From Nostoc sp. HK-01 (GTDB lineage: Bacteria > Cyanobacteriota > Cyanobacteriia > Cyanobacteriales > Nostocaceae): a stretch of DNA of 64,000 nt. The stretch is from positions 3,661,501-3,725,500 of the forward strand of contig AP018318.1 in NCBI GenBank assembly GCA_003990705.1, read 5' to 3'. Of the stretch, positions 1 to 10,200 are shown one piece after another. Within the stretch, counting starts at the first letter, position 1, and each line of letters opens with the position of its first letter. The notes under the pieces are model-generated. The model was not told the origin of the DNA. It did no database searches and worked only from the letters and a program-made list of their open reading frames with translations. The position numbers were made by a program, and so were the translations under genes.

Positions 1-905
1 ATATGCCAGCGCCGCCAAAAATCGGCAATACTGGTGCTGAAATAAGGAAAATCAAAATTTTCTGGCAGAACTAAACCAAACAACAAAGCCGTGCCACGAG
101 CAATGTCTACATAACCATTAAAATCTAAATATAATTGCAAACCATAGGCAAAAGTCGCTAACCAAAGATCACCACTACCTGCGCGTTGCAAATTTCCAAA
201 GCATAAATCTACAAAAATACCTAAATTATCTGCCAAAAGTCCTTTTTTGACTGCACCTCTAGCAATTAACCATAATGCTTCGGCTACTCTTTCAGCGGTG
301 GGAAATTGAAGTGTATTTAACTGAGTTGCTAAGTTGTGATAGCGCGTAATTGGCCCGGAAATTAATTTGGCAAAAAACAGTTTGTAGGTAGCAAATTTCA
401 GAAAATGGTCAGTAGCAGGAGCGCCGCGATAAACATCTATTAAATAAGCAATACACTCAAAAGTGAAAAATGAAATTCCCAAAGGTGCAATTATTTTAAA
501 AGATGCGTCTGGCGCATTGGTTTGTATGGGAAAAACTAGGTTTAATATGGGAGAAATATATTTAAATCCTAGCAATAATAAAACATTTAATATGACACCT
601 AGCCATAATAATTTTAGTCTACGACTACTCCAATCTGCATTAGCATACTGCCATTCTTCATTAGAAATTTGCCAATCAAGATTATGTTCGCCCGGAGAAG
701 TATTTTTGCCAATTTCTCTACCCAAGCGAAAGTTAATAAAGGTCAATGTGATTAAAAGCGGGATGTATTGAATACTCCACGAAGCATAAAAAGCCAGACT
801 GGCAATTAATAAAGTCCATAAGCGCCATTTTTGTTCGGCTACAGTCCAGTAAATGCCTAATATACTAAGTAAAAATATGCCGTAGGAAATTGATATAAAG
901 TTCAT
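1..905 (-). CDS. MBOAT family O-acyltransferase (AlgI-like), C-terminus outside window
   Basis: This polytopic membrane enzyme probably transfers an acyl (acetyl) group to an extracellular polysaccharide or other surface glycan. Reading from the ATG at 905 gives about 301 codons that run off the window at position 1. The sequence starts MNFISISYGIFLL, has several hydrophobic segments, contains IIAPLGISFFTFECIAYLID and ends at ADFWRRWHI, the FWRRWH signature of the AlgI branch of the membrane-bound O-acyltransferase family. The active site region continues beyond the edge. It lies 61 bp downstream of the SGNH-like gene on the same strand, so the two are probably one operon. Family assignment is secure; the acceptor is inferred only. 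Confidence 0.9.
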   Translation of the reverse strand, partial: MNFISISYGIFLLSILGIYWTVAEQKWRLWTLLIASLAFYASWSIQYIPLLITLTFINFRLGREIGKNTSPGEHNLDWQISNEEWQYANADWSSRRLKLLWLGVILNVLLLLGFKYISPILNLVFPIQTNAPDASFKIIAPLGISFFTFECIAYLIDVYRGAPATDHFLKFATYKLFFAKLISGPITRYHNLATQLNTLQFPTAERVAEALWLIARGAVKKGLLADNLGIFVDLCFGNLQRAGSGDLWLATFAYGLQLYLDFNGYVDIARGTALLFGLVLPENFDFPYFSTSIADFWRRWH

Positions 906-966
906 ATTTTAGTCATTAGTCAATGGTCATTTGTTATTTGTGAGTTTTCATCCTTGTCTCCCCTCC

Positions 967-3900
967 CTATTTCGTTGACCAAGGAATTACGGGGTCGATT
1001 GCTAGTTTTTTCGAGACTTCGTAAGCACCAAAGCGGTTAAGATGGCTGGGGTCAGAAAAATAATCATTTGTTCTTGGCCAAAGTTGGCTAAAATCTCGAT
1101 AAATAAAATTAGGATTAGCCGCTAACCGAATCATGTATTGTTGAAATTCTTGCTCATATTTTTTGCGGACTGGATCTAAATACTCAGCAGTGAGAGGCAT
1201 ATTAATAAACACCAGAGGAATTTGCCGAGATTGAGTAAATTTCAAAACTTCTTGGAAGGCTGTATCTTGATTGCCTTCTATATGAAATGATTTATAGTCA
1301 TTGTCATAGTTGCCAGTAACTCTGGGATGTTTTTGATAGTATCGAGCCGGATTAAACCGTACCGATAAGGGTAAGAAACCATCAAAATCAACTGCTTGCA
1401 GAGAAGCTTCATCTTCGGAACTTTCAGAAATCGATTCAGTTGAGGGTGTCTGGGGGGAATTGCGATCGCTAATTAATGGCAAACTATCAAATTGCTTATG
1501 CAGTAAGGATTTAAGCTGGTTACGATTTTGATAGGTACTAGAAAAAGCAGCTAAAATCTGATTGAACCCATTATTTATAGCTTGATAATTAGTAATTTCA
1601 TCTGGCTTTTTATCAGGTTTGGGTTTTTCTGGAGATATTGCCGGATTTTTAGCAGTTTCTTCATCAACAGCAGTATTCTGGGCTTTTTCTAAGATTTTTT
1701 GATAGCCTGGAGAAGCAGCGATCGCATTAAATGTGATATCGTCTCGACCACTATTAAAAGCACGAGAACCATCAGCCCAAAGAATGAGTTTTGGCAGTTC
1801 TGTTGGCTCTAGTACTTGACGAATAATAAAATCTACAACTTGGGCTGTCGCACCATTTACACCAAAGTTAAAAACGTCAAGATTGGGATATCCCTGTTTT
1901 CCTAACCCTTTGGCTAATGCAGCCGGATCAACTCCCCGCAAAGCCCGCGAAGAACCAATAATTAAGATATCTGGCGGCTTGCCTTTAATATTTAATTGTT
2001 GTCGATACAATGCTAGTTGCTCATCTAATTGCCGGGCATTAAAACTTGGCATTTGCGATCGCGCTGCTAATAAAATAGCCGATGCTGTGGCTTTTTCTTT
2101 TAATGGTGCGGCTGTTAAAGCTGTAGGCTCAGGATCATCCTCATTAACCGTAAACCCAGAGGCGTTAAAGGCTGAATTTTTGGAATCTGATAATTTCTGC
2201 CCAGATGAATTAGCCAAGAATTCTAATTTTTCTTTATGTTTGGCTTTGGCGGGTGCTGGCGGCTTTTGTTCAGCAGATGCAGCAACATTAGTTACCTGTG
2301 GTTTATGTGGTAATGTCCGAGCAATCAGTTGACCACTAATCCAATCAGTTTGGAGTGTGAGCAATAGTCCCAATGTTCCCCAAACTAAAGCAACTTTAAG
2401 TCCACCTTGTAAATCAGGATCTGCTACATCTGACTGTCCGACTTCTGTAAATATTTGTGTGCCTAACAATAAATTTTTAAATGTTGTGCTGGTAGTGACA
2501 ATCCAATCTCGCGCTACTTCTGTGACAAAATTTTGAACTTCTTCTGAGGTTAAATCGGGGCGGAAAATGGGTTCTTGGCTATCTTTAACTATCAGTTCAC
2601 CCACATATTCAGAAGCCGCAGCAAACTCTGGGGTAGCTTCGGGAACTAAACGTTGGCGCTGCACAAAATCTACGCCATGATGCCAAACTGGTTCTTTATT
2701 TCCCGCACGACGACCGTAAACCCTTACCCCGGTGATTCCCGGTAATTTTAACTGGCGGACAAACTGGGTAACTTTATTAGCTACTTGTTTACGGTTGGGA
2801 CATATAGGCGCATCGCACATAATGTGCAGTAAGTCACCTTTGTGGAGTAAAATGACGCGAATCCCGCCTGTTTTTAAGCGCCATTCTAAATCAGTATTTA
2901 ATAAGCGTTCTAGTAAAAAATGAGTTGCTGGTTCATCTCCATTGATGGCTAACTCTAAAGCAGAAGTAGCCAAAGCTGGATGTTGCGCCGCAGGTAAAGA
3001 AATCCAATCAATCCACGCTGGTTGCTTTTGGGCGGTTCTTTGCCCATAAATCGTAGCACCGAGAATGCCTTGGGGAGCGATCGCATCTAGATGGGATACG
3101 ATAATATCGAGACATTTTGTTTTATCGGGTGCAGGTGCATCTTCTAAAGGATCAAAAGCTGGGGAGCAAAAAAGATGCAGAGTGGATTCTTTAAGTGATG
3201 CTTGAACAGTGACTTTAAAATCTAATAATACTTCTGTTAATAACCGCGCGATCGCTTGTATATCTCCCCAACGCGCCCATTCTTTGAGCATCACTTCTGG
3301 AGGAGTCAAATCTACCCGCAGTACCCAATCATTACTGGTTTCCCCACTAACTTGGGAAGTAATAACTGCATCTTGGTAGCCAGTCAGTTTTAACAGTCTG
3401 AGTTTTTGGGCAATTGTTTCTGCCAATAATGAAGAATCAGGGCTATAGGCAGATTGACAAAAAACCCATAAACGATTTATTGGTGCTTGATTTTTGTCTT
3501 TGGGTTGGTGCGGCTTAATTTTGACTTGAACACCCACACCCAGAGAACTCAGAGTCTCACTGAGATAATGAGCGATCGCATTCGGGTCGCCGCGACGGGC
3601 TAAACTCTCATTTGAGATAATCATCGCCCCGCCAGGCTTTGATGATTCTGCGTCTTTTAATGCTTGCTCTACCTGTTCTAAATGCTTATCTAACTGATTT
3701 AGATGCACCCGATGGCACCATTGGGGACGATTTTCGCCCTTTTTTCGCCCGTAAACCAATACTTGGTATATTGAGGGTTGTTCGTTATTGGTTAAGACAT
3801 CTAAATCAGTTTGCTGGAGTGCGTGAAGTAAATCAGAAAGAGTGCGCCAGCGTTGAGGACACTCGATTGCTTCACAAAGAATGTGTAGGTCATTTCCCCG

Positions 3901-3993
3901 CAACCGGACTTTCACCCCTAAAGTGTTAATCCCTATTGCTTGGCTTACCCATTGCACTAAAGTTTGCTGGCTATCTGGTAATACTTTTTTCAT
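967..3993 (-). CDS. Large membrane protein with SGNH/DUF1574-like C-terminal domain
   Basis: This 1008-residue protein has three parts. Residues about 18-450 hold four divergent copies of a roughly 100-residue unit, each with a pattern like VKVRLRGNDLHILCEA followed by YQVLVYGRKKG and PQWCHRV. One hydrophobic segment lies near residues 530-550 (KVALVWGTLGLLLTL). The C-terminal third resembles SGNH/DHHW esterase-like proteins: a GSSRALRG nucleophile-type motif near 680 and a DPSHLNRFG block near 980 that could supply the Asp-His pair. Cyanobacterial proteins of this type (DUF1574) usually sit beside MBOAT acyltransferases, as here, so a role in glycan acylation or deacylation is likely. The middle is rich in Ala, Lys, Glu and Pro and looks like a linker. 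The repeated N-terminal module is not one I can name. Confidence 0.8.
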   Translation of the reverse strand: MKKVLPDSQQTLVQWVSQAIGINTLGVKVRLRGNDLHILCEAIECPQRWRTLSDLLHALQQTDLDVLTNNEQPSIYQVLVYGRKKGENRPQWCHRVHLNQLDKHLEQVEQALKDAESSKPGGAMIISNESLARRGDPNAIAHYLSETLSSLGVGVQVKIKPHQPKDKNQAPINRLWVFCQSAYSPDSSLLAETIAQKLRLLKLTGYQDAVITSQVSGETSNDWVLRVDLTPPEVMLKEWARWGDIQAIARLLTEVLLDFKVTVQASLKESTLHLFCSPAFDPLEDAPAPDKTKCLDIIVSHLDAIAPQGILGATIYGQRTAQKQPAWIDWISLPAAQHPALATSALELAINGDEPATHFLLERLLNTDLEWRLKTGGIRVILLHKGDLLHIMCDAPICPNRKQVANKVTQFVRQLKLPGITGVRVYGRRAGNKEPVWHHGVDFVQRQRLVPEATPEFAAASEYVGELIVKDSQEPIFRPDLTSEEVQNFVTEVARDWIVTTSTTFKNLLLGTQIFTEVGQSDVADPDLQGGLKVALVWGTLGLLLTLQTDWISGQLIARTLPHKPQVTNVAASAEQKPPAPAKAKHKEKLEFLANSSGQKLSDSKNSAFNASGFTVNEDDPEPTALTAAPLKEKATASAILLAARSQMPSFNARQLDEQLALYRQQLNIKGKPPDILIIGSSRALRGVDPAALAKGLGKQGYPNLDVFNFGVNGATAQVVDFIIRQVLEPTELPKLILWADGSRAFNSGRDDITFNAIAASPGYQKILEKAQNTAVDEETAKNPAISPEKPKPDKKPDEITNYQAINNGFNQILAAFSSTYQNRNQLKSLLHKQFDSLPLISDRNSPQTPSTESISESSEDEASLQAVDFDGFLPLSVRFNPARYYQKHPRVTGNYDNDYKSFHIEGNQDTAFQEVLKFTQSRQIPLVFINMPLTAEYLDPVRKKYEQEFQQYMIRLAANPNFIYRDFSQLWPRTNDYFSDPSHLNRFGAYEVSKKLAIDPVIPWSTK

Positions 3994-4210
3994 GGGCAGT
4001 TAACTTTACAGGAAGCGAGTATTCGGGGGTATTGCCTGCGCTTGTAAACTAGAACCATAACGTCTATCACATTTTGCTGTTTTTTTTTAACACTTTTGTT
4101 ACCTTCTGTGCTTGCAAAATAGGCCAAGATAGTCTTATATCGTTGCAAGTCATACAGATTTTGAGTTTCGCGTTTCATTTTCCTCGTTTGCCAACAACCA
4201 AAAATTAGCA

Positions 4211-4450
4211 ATGCCTCCTATCACCTCCCAATCTTCACCCAACCCCGAACTAAATCTGGTTTTGTTTAGCATTCCCCAATCTTTTATCCTGGAAATAGGT
4301 ACAGCGTCCATACTACTGCTGCTGACCACCGAAAAATTCACACTCAAAGCCCTAGAATCTATAGGCCAAGCTAGTGAAGAATTGTTTCGCGGCGATCGCC
4401 TGCCGATTCTTCCCTTTCCCAATCACGATGAATTAACCAATAAAAGCTAA
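4211..4450 (+). CDS. Small conserved cyanobacterial protein of unknown function
   Basis: This 79-residue protein contains a hydrophobic stretch (FILEIGTASILLLLTT) followed by an amphipathic part ending ASEELFRGDRLPILPFP. I recognise the general pattern from small conserved cyanobacterial proteins but know no function. A HIP1-like GGCGATCGCC lies inside the coding region. It is 100 bp upstream of the phosphoenolpyruvate carboxylase gene on the same strand, so cotranscription is possible. An open frame on the opposite strand (4150-4422) covers the same bases but has no recognisable features. Existence is moderately supported; the role is unknown. Confidence 0.55.
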   Translation: MPPITSQSSPNPELNLVLFSIPQSFILEIGTASILLLLTTEKFTLKALESIGQASEELFRGDRLPILPFPNHDELTNKS

Positions 4451-4473
4451 AACTTATACTTAAAAAAATAAAT

Positions 4474-4495
4474 CGCTCATAGAAAACAATGAGCG
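4474..4495 (+). other. Stem-loop between the small gene and ppc
   Basis: CGCTCAT (4474-4480) pairs with ATGAGCG (4489-4495) around an 8-base loop. No T-run follows, so it is not a canonical intrinsic terminator. It may be an RNA-processing or 5'-leader structure ahead of ppc. Confidence 0.4.
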
Positions 4496-4550
4496 TAAAT
4501 CACAAAGTTCAAAAATGTAAACAGTAATTGGCTGTACAAGAGAAGCAAAT

Positions 4551-7500
4551 ATGAGTTCGCTTTTATACTCTGTGTCACACGCTGCGAATTATTACCCTGC
4601 GTCAGAATTATTTTTACGTCGTCGTCTCCAAATAGTTGAAGAATTATGGGAGAACGTCCTGCGGCAAGAATGTGGTCAGAAAATGGTAGACTTATTGCGG
4701 CAGTTGCGAGATTTGTGTTCGCCAGAAGGACAAGCCACAAACGACCAAGCCGCTTCAGCCGTTAAATTGATTGAACAACTAAATATTAATGAAGCGATTC
4801 GGGCGGCGCGGGCTTTTGCGCTATACTTCCAGCTAATTAACATCATAGAGCAGGAATACGAGCAGAAGCAGCAATTAACCCGTTATTCAGAAATAGAAAC
4901 AGAATCTAAGGGCGCAGAAACGGTCTCTGATAGTAGCTACTCTTCCAACGATAAAGAAGATGATGCCTTTGTTAACACAGGTATAGGTTCAGACTTGTTA
5001 GCCAAAAATTGGGTTAACAAAATGCACAACAAACAGAAAGGTACATTTGCCACTCTGTTTCCCCATCTATACGATTTGAATGTACCACCCCAACAAATTC
5101 AACGGCTAATTTCGCAGTTGGATGTGCGTTTGGTGTTCACAGCCCACCCCACAGAAATTGTGCGTCACACCATCCGCGATAAACAAAGACAAGTAGTCAA
5201 TCTTCTCCAACAAATAGATGCGGTAGAAAATCGCGCTGGCGCATATCCTTGGGAATCAGGCGAGTTACGGGAAAAGCTACTAGAAGAAATCCGGCTGTGG
5301 TGGCGTACCGATGAACTCCATCAGTTCAAACCCACAGTTTTAGATGAAGTAGATTATGCCCTGCACTACTTCCAAGAAGTATTATTTGATGGCATTCCGC
5401 AACTGCATAAACGCTTTAAGTATGCTTTGAGTAAAACCTTTGATTGGTTAGAACCGCCGCGCAAAAACTTTTGTTCCTTTGGTTCCTGGGTAGGTTCCGA
5501 TAGAGATGGGAACCCATCAGTTACACCGGAAATTACGTGGAAAACAGCTTGCTATCAGCGCAAAATGGTACTGGAGAGATATATCCAATCAGTGAAAACA
5601 TTGATTGAGTTATTAAGCATCTCCATGCACTGGAGTGATGTTTTACCTGATTTATTAGAATCGCTGGAATTAGATCAGTCACAGTTAAGTGATATATATG
5701 ATGCCCTGGCTTTGCGTTATCGCCAAGAACCTTATCGCTTGAAACTGGCTTATGTACTCAGACGGCTGGAAAATACCCGCGATCGCAATTTAGCATTATA
5801 TAAACGCGAAACTCCCACCAACGAAGATGCGCCAATGTACCGTTCGGGAGCCGAATTTTTAGCAGAACTGCGGTTAATTCAGCATAATTTAAGCGAAACT
5901 GGTCTGAGTTGTCGAGAACTGGAGAATCTAATTTGTCAAGTGGAAATCTTTGACTTTAACCTGACACAATTAGATATCCGTCAAGAATCAACCCGTCATT
6001 CCGATGCGTTGAATGAGATTTTAGAATATCTGCAAGTTTTACCTCAAGCTTACGACGACCTCACAGAAGAACAGCGCGTGGCTTGGTTAACTTCAGAATT
6101 GCAAACCCGCCGTCCGTTGATTCCGGCGGAATTGCCATTTTCTGAAAAAACCAACGATGTAATTGAAACCTTTAGAATTTTGCGATCGCTGCAACAAGAG
6201 TTTGGTGTCAATATCTGCCAAACTTATATTATTAGTATGTGTCGTCAAGTCAGCGACGTACTCGAAGTTTTACTCTTAGCCAAAGAAGCCAGATTATTTG
6301 ACCCAGCCATTGCTGTCGGCACAATTCAAGTTGTACCGTTATTTGAAACCGTAGAAGACTTACAGCGTTCTCGCAGCATCATGCGTCAGCTGTTTGAACT
6401 TCCCTTATATCGGGCTTTATTAGCTGGTGGCTACGAAAATATTCAGCAAAGACTAGCTACCCCTGAATCAAATCAACATTCAGTCCTCACCCCCGACTTG
6501 CAAGAAGTCATGTTGGGTTATTCCGACAGCAACAAAGATTCCGGCTTTTTAAGCAGCAACTGGGAAATTCATAAAGCCCAAAAATCGTTACAGAAAATTG
6601 CCGAAGAATATGGTGTGGACTTGCGGATTTTCCACGGTCGCGGCGGTTCTGTGGGGCGGGGTGGCGGCCCTGCTTACGAGGCGATTTTAGCCCAACCAGG
6701 CCACAGTATTAACGGGCGAATTAAAATTACCGAACAAGGCGAAGTGTTAGCCTCTAAGTATTCTCTGGTAGATTTAGCTTTATACAACTTAGAAACCGTC
6801 ACCACCGCCGTTATTCAAGCTAGTTTACTGCGAACAGGGTTTGATGATATCGAACCCTGGAATGAAATTATGGAAGAACTAGCAGCGCGATCGCGGCAAC
6901 ACTATCGTGCTTTAATCTACGAACAACCAGATTTCATCGACTTTTTCAACCAAGTCACTCCCATTGAAGAAATTAGCCAACTGCAAATTAGTTCTCGTCC
7001 CGCGCGACGACCTTCTGGTAAGAAAGATTTAAGCAGTCTCCGGGCGATTCCTTGGGTATTTAGCTGGACACAAACGAGAGTTTTGCTACCTTCCTGGTAT
7101 GGAGTCGGGACAGCATTGCAAGAATTCTTAAATGAAGAACCAGAAGAACACCTCAAATTACTGCGCTACTTTTATATGAAGTGGCCGTTCTTCAAAATGG
7201 TGATTTCCAAAGCCGAAATGACCTTGGCGAAAGTCGATATGCAAATGGCGCGACACTACGTCCAGGAACTATCCAACCCAGAAGACAAAGAACGATTTGA
7301 TAAAGTGTTCGAGCAAATCGCCAGCGAGTATTATCTCACAAGAGATTTTGTCCTGAAAATTACTGGACACAATCGACTTTTGGATGGTGATCCTGTATTG
7401 CAGCGTTCAGTACAATTACGTAACGGGACAATTGTCCCCCTGGGGTTCATTCAAGTTTCACTACTCAAGCGCTTGCGCCAAGCCAAAAATACTACAGCTA

Positions 7501-7601
7501 CCTCTGGTGTGATTCACTCCCGTTACAGCAAAGGTGAATTACTCCGAGGCGCACTGTTAACCATTAATGGTATTGCTGCGGGAATGCGAAATACAGGTTG
7601 A
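4551..7601 (+). CDS. ppc: Phosphoenolpyruvate carboxylase
   Basis: This cytosolic enzyme adds bicarbonate to phosphoenolpyruvate to give oxaloacetate, the main anaplerotic reaction feeding amino-acid synthesis in cyanobacteria. The 1016-residue length fits cyanobacterial PEPC. The first catalytic signature is [13 protein letters not shown] (His199) and the second [14 protein letters not shown] (His695 region); [12 protein letters not shown] lies just before it. The C-terminus [10 protein letters not shown] matches the family's conserved tail ending in NTG. An acidic, Ser-rich insertion near residues 120-145 is seen between the N-terminal helices and the catalytic part. The ATG start gives the expected N-terminus, with no better upstream choice. 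Identification is certain. Confidence 0.98.
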   Translation: MSSLLYSVSHAANYYPASELFLRRRLQIVEELWENVLRQECGQKMVDLLRQLRDLCSPEGQATNDQAASAVKLIEQLNINEAIRAARAFALYFQLINIIEQEYEQKQQLTRYSEIETESKGAETVSDSSYSSNDKEDDAFVNTGIGSDLLAKNWVNKMHNKQKGTFATLFPHLYDLNVPPQQIQRLISQLDVRLVFTAHPTEIVRHTIRDKQRQVVNLLQQIDAVENRAGAYPWESGELREKLLEEIRLWWRTDELHQFKPTVLDEVDYALHYFQEVLFDGIPQLHKRFKYALSKTFDWLEPPRKNFCSFGSWVGSDRDGNPSVTPEITWKTACYQRKMVLERYIQSVKTLIELLSISMHWSDVLPDLLESLELDQSQLSDIYDALALRYRQEPYRLKLAYVLRRLENTRDRNLALYKRETPTNEDAPMYRSGAEFLAELRLIQHNLSETGLSCRELENLICQVEIFDFNLTQLDIRQESTRHSDALNEILEYLQVLPQAYDDLTEEQRVAWLTSELQTRRPLIPAELPFSEKTNDVIETFRILRSLQQEFGVNICQTYIISMCRQVSDVLEVLLLAKEARLFDPAIAVGTIQVVPLFETVEDLQRSRSIMRQLFELPLYRALLAGGYENIQQRLATPESNQHSVLTPDLQEVMLGYSDSNKDSGFLSSNWEIHKAQKSLQKIAEEYGVDLRIFHGRGGSVGRGGGPAYEAILAQPGHSINGRIKITEQGEVLASKYSLVDLALYNLETVTTAVIQASLLRTGFDDIEPWNEIMEELAARSRQHYRALIYEQPDFIDFFNQVTPIEEISQLQISSRPARRPSGKKDLSSLRAIPWVFSWTQTRVLLPSWYGVGTALQEFLNEEPEEHLKLLRYFYMKWPFFKMVISKAEMTLAKVDMQMARHYVQELSNPEDKERFDKVFEQIASEYYLTRDFVLKITGHNRLLDGDPVLQRSVQLRNGTIVPLGFIQVSLLKRLRQAKNTTATSGVIHSRYSKGELLRGALLTINGIAAGMRNTG

Positions 7602-7684
7602 TCTGCTTCGCAGAGTCCTTTGTCAATGGTCATTCGTCCTTATGGTTCTAGTGACCAATGACAAGGGGGACAAGGTAGAAGGTT

Positions 7685-8056
7685 TCAGCTGCGCGATCGC
7701 AAATTACTCAAATTTTTCCACGAATTGGTACTTGTATCAAAACAGCGCCAAGAACCATCTTTACTTTCTTGATAACAAAACAAAGTGCGATCGCCACTAT
7801 ACAAATTATCGGTTAAATAATATACTAGCCCCCGGAAAGGATAAGTTTTACGACTTAAACGTTTAGCTACAGCTTGATTTGGACATTCCACAATAAATAC
7901 TGGTTTTCTGTTCAAGTGAGCTAACGAGAATATACACATACGTAAAATCGCTCTTAGCCAACTTTCAGAATTATCGAAATAATCATCAATAATCCTATTG
8001 GTTAGTGCTTTTTCCAGGGTGCGATCGTTGTTTTGAGAAATGTGCGCCTCAGACAT
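7685..8056 (-). CDS. Hypothetical cyanobacterial protein
   Basis: From the ATG at 8056 this is a 123-residue soluble protein; a longer start at 8074 is possible. I prefer 8056 because AGGTGAGG lies immediately upstream at ribosome-binding distance. The sequence has an N-terminal helical part (ALTNRIIDDYFDNSESWLR), a middle with PVFIVECPNQAVAKRL and a C-terminal part rich in aromatic residues (CYQESKDGSWRCFDTST). Several Cys and Trp residues are spread along it without an obvious metal motif. It runs convergent to ppc. I do not recognise the family; composition and codon use suggest a real gene. Confidence 0.65.
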   Translation of the reverse strand: MSEAHISQNNDRTLEKALTNRIIDDYFDNSESWLRAILRMCIFSLAHLNRKPVFIVECPNQAVAKRLSRKTYPFRGLVYYLTDNLYSGDRTLFCYQESKDGSWRCFDTSTNSWKNLSNLRSRS

Positions 8057-8215
8057 AGCCTCACCTATTGCCATACCGATGGTTCGAGGTTAATCCAAAA
8101 TTTCCCAAAATGCCAAGTCTTGATTCACACTCCACCAGTACCGCGCCCCTTTGCGTTCAAATCACGATCCCAACACTGGTAAAATCTACCCAGAACGAAG
8201 AAAGAGCAAATAGCC

Positions 8216-8521
8216 ATGACTGCTGAAACTAATCAAGTAAATTCCTCAACCACAGGTGCAGATGCCATTGATGAAGCGATCGCCAAAGGGATAGATTTTG
8301 ATGGGACTCCCATTCCTACCGCCAAGCTAGACCTTTATCACCAAGTCATGGGGCTAGAAGCAAATAGACAGCGTAGTGGTGTTTCTAATACCATGCGATC
8401 GCGCATTGTCAGAATTGGTGCTAAACATATTCCCCAACCAGAACTCGATCAAAAGCTAACAGAAGCAGGTTTTGCACCTCTCAAAGAAAAAGAAATTGCC
8501 TTTTTCTACGGCGGTAAATAG
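8216..8521 (+). CDS. Small conserved cyanobacterial protein (possibly DUF4090)
   Basis: This 101-residue protein has a variable polar N-terminus and a strongly conserved-looking core: AIDEAIAKGIDFDGTPIP, LYHQVMGLEANRQRSG, SNTMRSRIVRIGAKHIP and a C-terminal KEKEIAFFYGGK. It is charged and has no membrane segment or signal peptide. I believe it corresponds to the short cyanobacterial DUF4090 family, recalled from memory and not checked. It stands alone, convergent with the DUF3370 gene that ends 51 bp away. A HIP1 site lies inside the gene. Function unknown. Confidence 0.75.
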   Translation: MTAETNQVNSSTTGADAIDEAIAKGIDFDGTPIPTAKLDLYHQVMGLEANRQRSGVSNTMRSRIVRIGAKHIPQPELDQKLTEAGFAPLKEKEIAFFYGGK

Positions 8522-8572
8522 TTAGTTACCTTGAGTGGGTTAACAACAGCGTAACCCACCATAACCAGACAC

Positions 8573-9994
8573 TCACTGTTCCACAGTTCTCACAGTCAAA
8601 ACCTGCGGTGGTGTAGAATCTGGCGGATAAATCACATCTACCTGCACTTGACGTTGGCTTGCAGGAGTTAGAACAAACTGCACCAATGGTGCCAAAACCT
8701 GACCAGTTCTGTGCCATAAATGCACATAGCGTGTATTTTGTTTTCCCTGGTCATCAACATAACGCAGCCGCACAGTACCCCGGAAAAACGGAAAATCGAG
8801 AGAGGGTTTGCGGAAACGAACACCGCCTTGAGACAGCTTGTCTTCTTTTAAAGGTGTTTCCAGTGTGACTGTAACTTTTTGCGGTTGGTTTGTATTATTC
8901 TTTAAAGGCAAACTCAGATTATATTCCACCCCATAATTACCGTGCGCTTCGTAGGCGGTATCAGGGTAACGCACCAAAATTTGCGCCGTTTGGATTTGTT
9001 CAGTACCCAATCGACCACCACGCAGAGTAACTAAAGGATAGGAAATCCCTTTACCACGCTCAGGAATAGTTAAATACTGGGCTTTGGGATTATCTACCAA
9101 ATTAGCTTGCCATTGGGAACCTTGAGAAACACCAGCCACACGTCCATAAATTAATGAACCACCTTTAGCATCGGGTGGAGTTGGAGTTTTATCTCTTGGG
9201 CCAGCAAAACTACCATTATTTAATAAAGCTTGCCATTCTTTTAGAGTAGGCGCACGGTCGGAACCATCAGCATTTTTTTTCGCAAACATTGCTAAACTCG
9301 CTGCGTACACTTTGTTACTACTCCGCAGACGCATAAAACTAGAGCGACCATTCACAGGCTTGGCTAAATTCTTGACAGGAATGGGATGATTCAGCAACAT
9401 CCGGCTTCCGCCGGGAGGAATGACTATCTTAGCCGGGAAATCTGCTTGACGGACACCGCGTAAAACATCACTAACAGCCCTCGCCCCAGGCCCAGAATAA
9501 ACTTTACCATCATTATTTTCTTGGTAAGGCGGCAAGGTGACAAACGGTGCATCTTGCATTAAATAACTCGCCGCTTGCAAAACATCAACCGTCACAGATT
9601 TTTTACTGGGGTTATGTAGCAATACCCCGATGTATAACGTTTGTAAATCTTTAGGAGTGTGGGTGTAATGATGGGCAAATAAATCAAAGCGTCCTTGAAA
9701 CGGAAAATTGAGGTGGGCGGCGGGAACTTTTTTACCATTACCCGGAAAGGTAGAAAGTAAAACTCCCTCATTTTTAATCCATTCTGGGCTGTTGCTGTTA
9801 AAAACAGGAATTTTATCTAACTGGCCAGGTAAGGCGCGGACTTCTCCTGGTTGTACAATGTCTTGAGGTGCTGGTTTGGGCGAAGTTTGGGCAACAACTG
9901 CTGAACCATTCTGAAAACTTTTGCAGCCGAGTGTTTGAGTAATAGCAATTCCCAATAAGAAAATAAATAAAGGCGATGCTAGTTTATTAGTCAT
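8573..9994 (-). CDS. DUF3370 family exported protein
   Basis: This 473-residue protein begins with a hydrophobic export segment (PLFIFLLGIAITQTLGC) whose Cys at residue 24 could be a lipoprotein acceptor. The mature part starts with QPGEVRALPGQLDKIPVFNSN and includes GVLLSTFPGNG, RFDLFAHHYTH, a YIGVLLHNPS block, IPPGGSRMLLNHPIPV and a basic C-terminal half dominated by beta-strand patterns. This matches the cyanobacterial DUF3370 family, whose function is not established. It would act at the periplasmic face or outer envelope. It is divergent from the phytochrome gene with about 200 bp between starts. Confidence 0.85.
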   Translation of the reverse strand: MTNKLASPLFIFLLGIAITQTLGCKSFQNGSAVVAQTSPKPAPQDIVQPGEVRALPGQLDKIPVFNSNSPEWIKNEGVLLSTFPGNGKKVPAAHLNFPFQGRFDLFAHHYTHTPKDLQTLYIGVLLHNPSKKSVTVDVLQAASYLMQDAPFVTLPPYQENNDGKVYSGPGARAVSDVLRGVRQADFPAKIVIPPGGSRMLLNHPIPVKNLAKPVNGRSSFMRLRSSNKVYAASLAMFAKKNADGSDRAPTLKEWQALLNNGSFAGPRDKTPTPPDAKGGSLIYGRVAGVSQGSQWQANLVDNPKAQYLTIPERGKGISYPLVTLRGGRLGTEQIQTAQILVRYPDTAYEAHGNYGVEYNLSLPLKNNTNQPQKVTVTLETPLKEDKLSQGGVRFRKPSLDFPFFRGTVRLRYVDDQGKQNTRYVHLWHRTGQVLAPLVQFVLTPASQRQVQVDVIYPPDSTPPQVLTVRTVEQ

Positions 9995-10200
9995 AAAGAA
10001 TTAGCTCCAAAAAAGTGTGGTGTTAAAAACCAACTCGAATAACTACAGCATAAGTTCAACAAATTAACAAAATTAGAACAAGAATTATCTATATCACAGC
10101 AAATTGAGGTTACATAGAAGCAAGATACAATAAGGGAGATTACTGAGATAAGCGGCTTTTAGCCGCTTGATCGCCAAAAAAGAAGTTGGGCAAGTAGGGT

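Noticed and set aside
1883-2332. 149-codon frame on the plus strand inside the SGNH-like gene
   Set aside because: Opposite-strand shadow of a long, domain-bearing gene.
4150-4422. 90-codon frame on the minus strand over the small conserved gene
   Set aside because: It has no recognisable features and is antisense to a better candidate.
7567-7866. 99-codon frame after ppc
   Set aside because: It overlaps the ppc end in another frame and reads STRR repeat; the minus-strand gene is better supported.
8140-8190. tRNA-like GTTCAAATC segment
   Set aside because: No matching acceptor stem or anticodon arm can be drawn around it.
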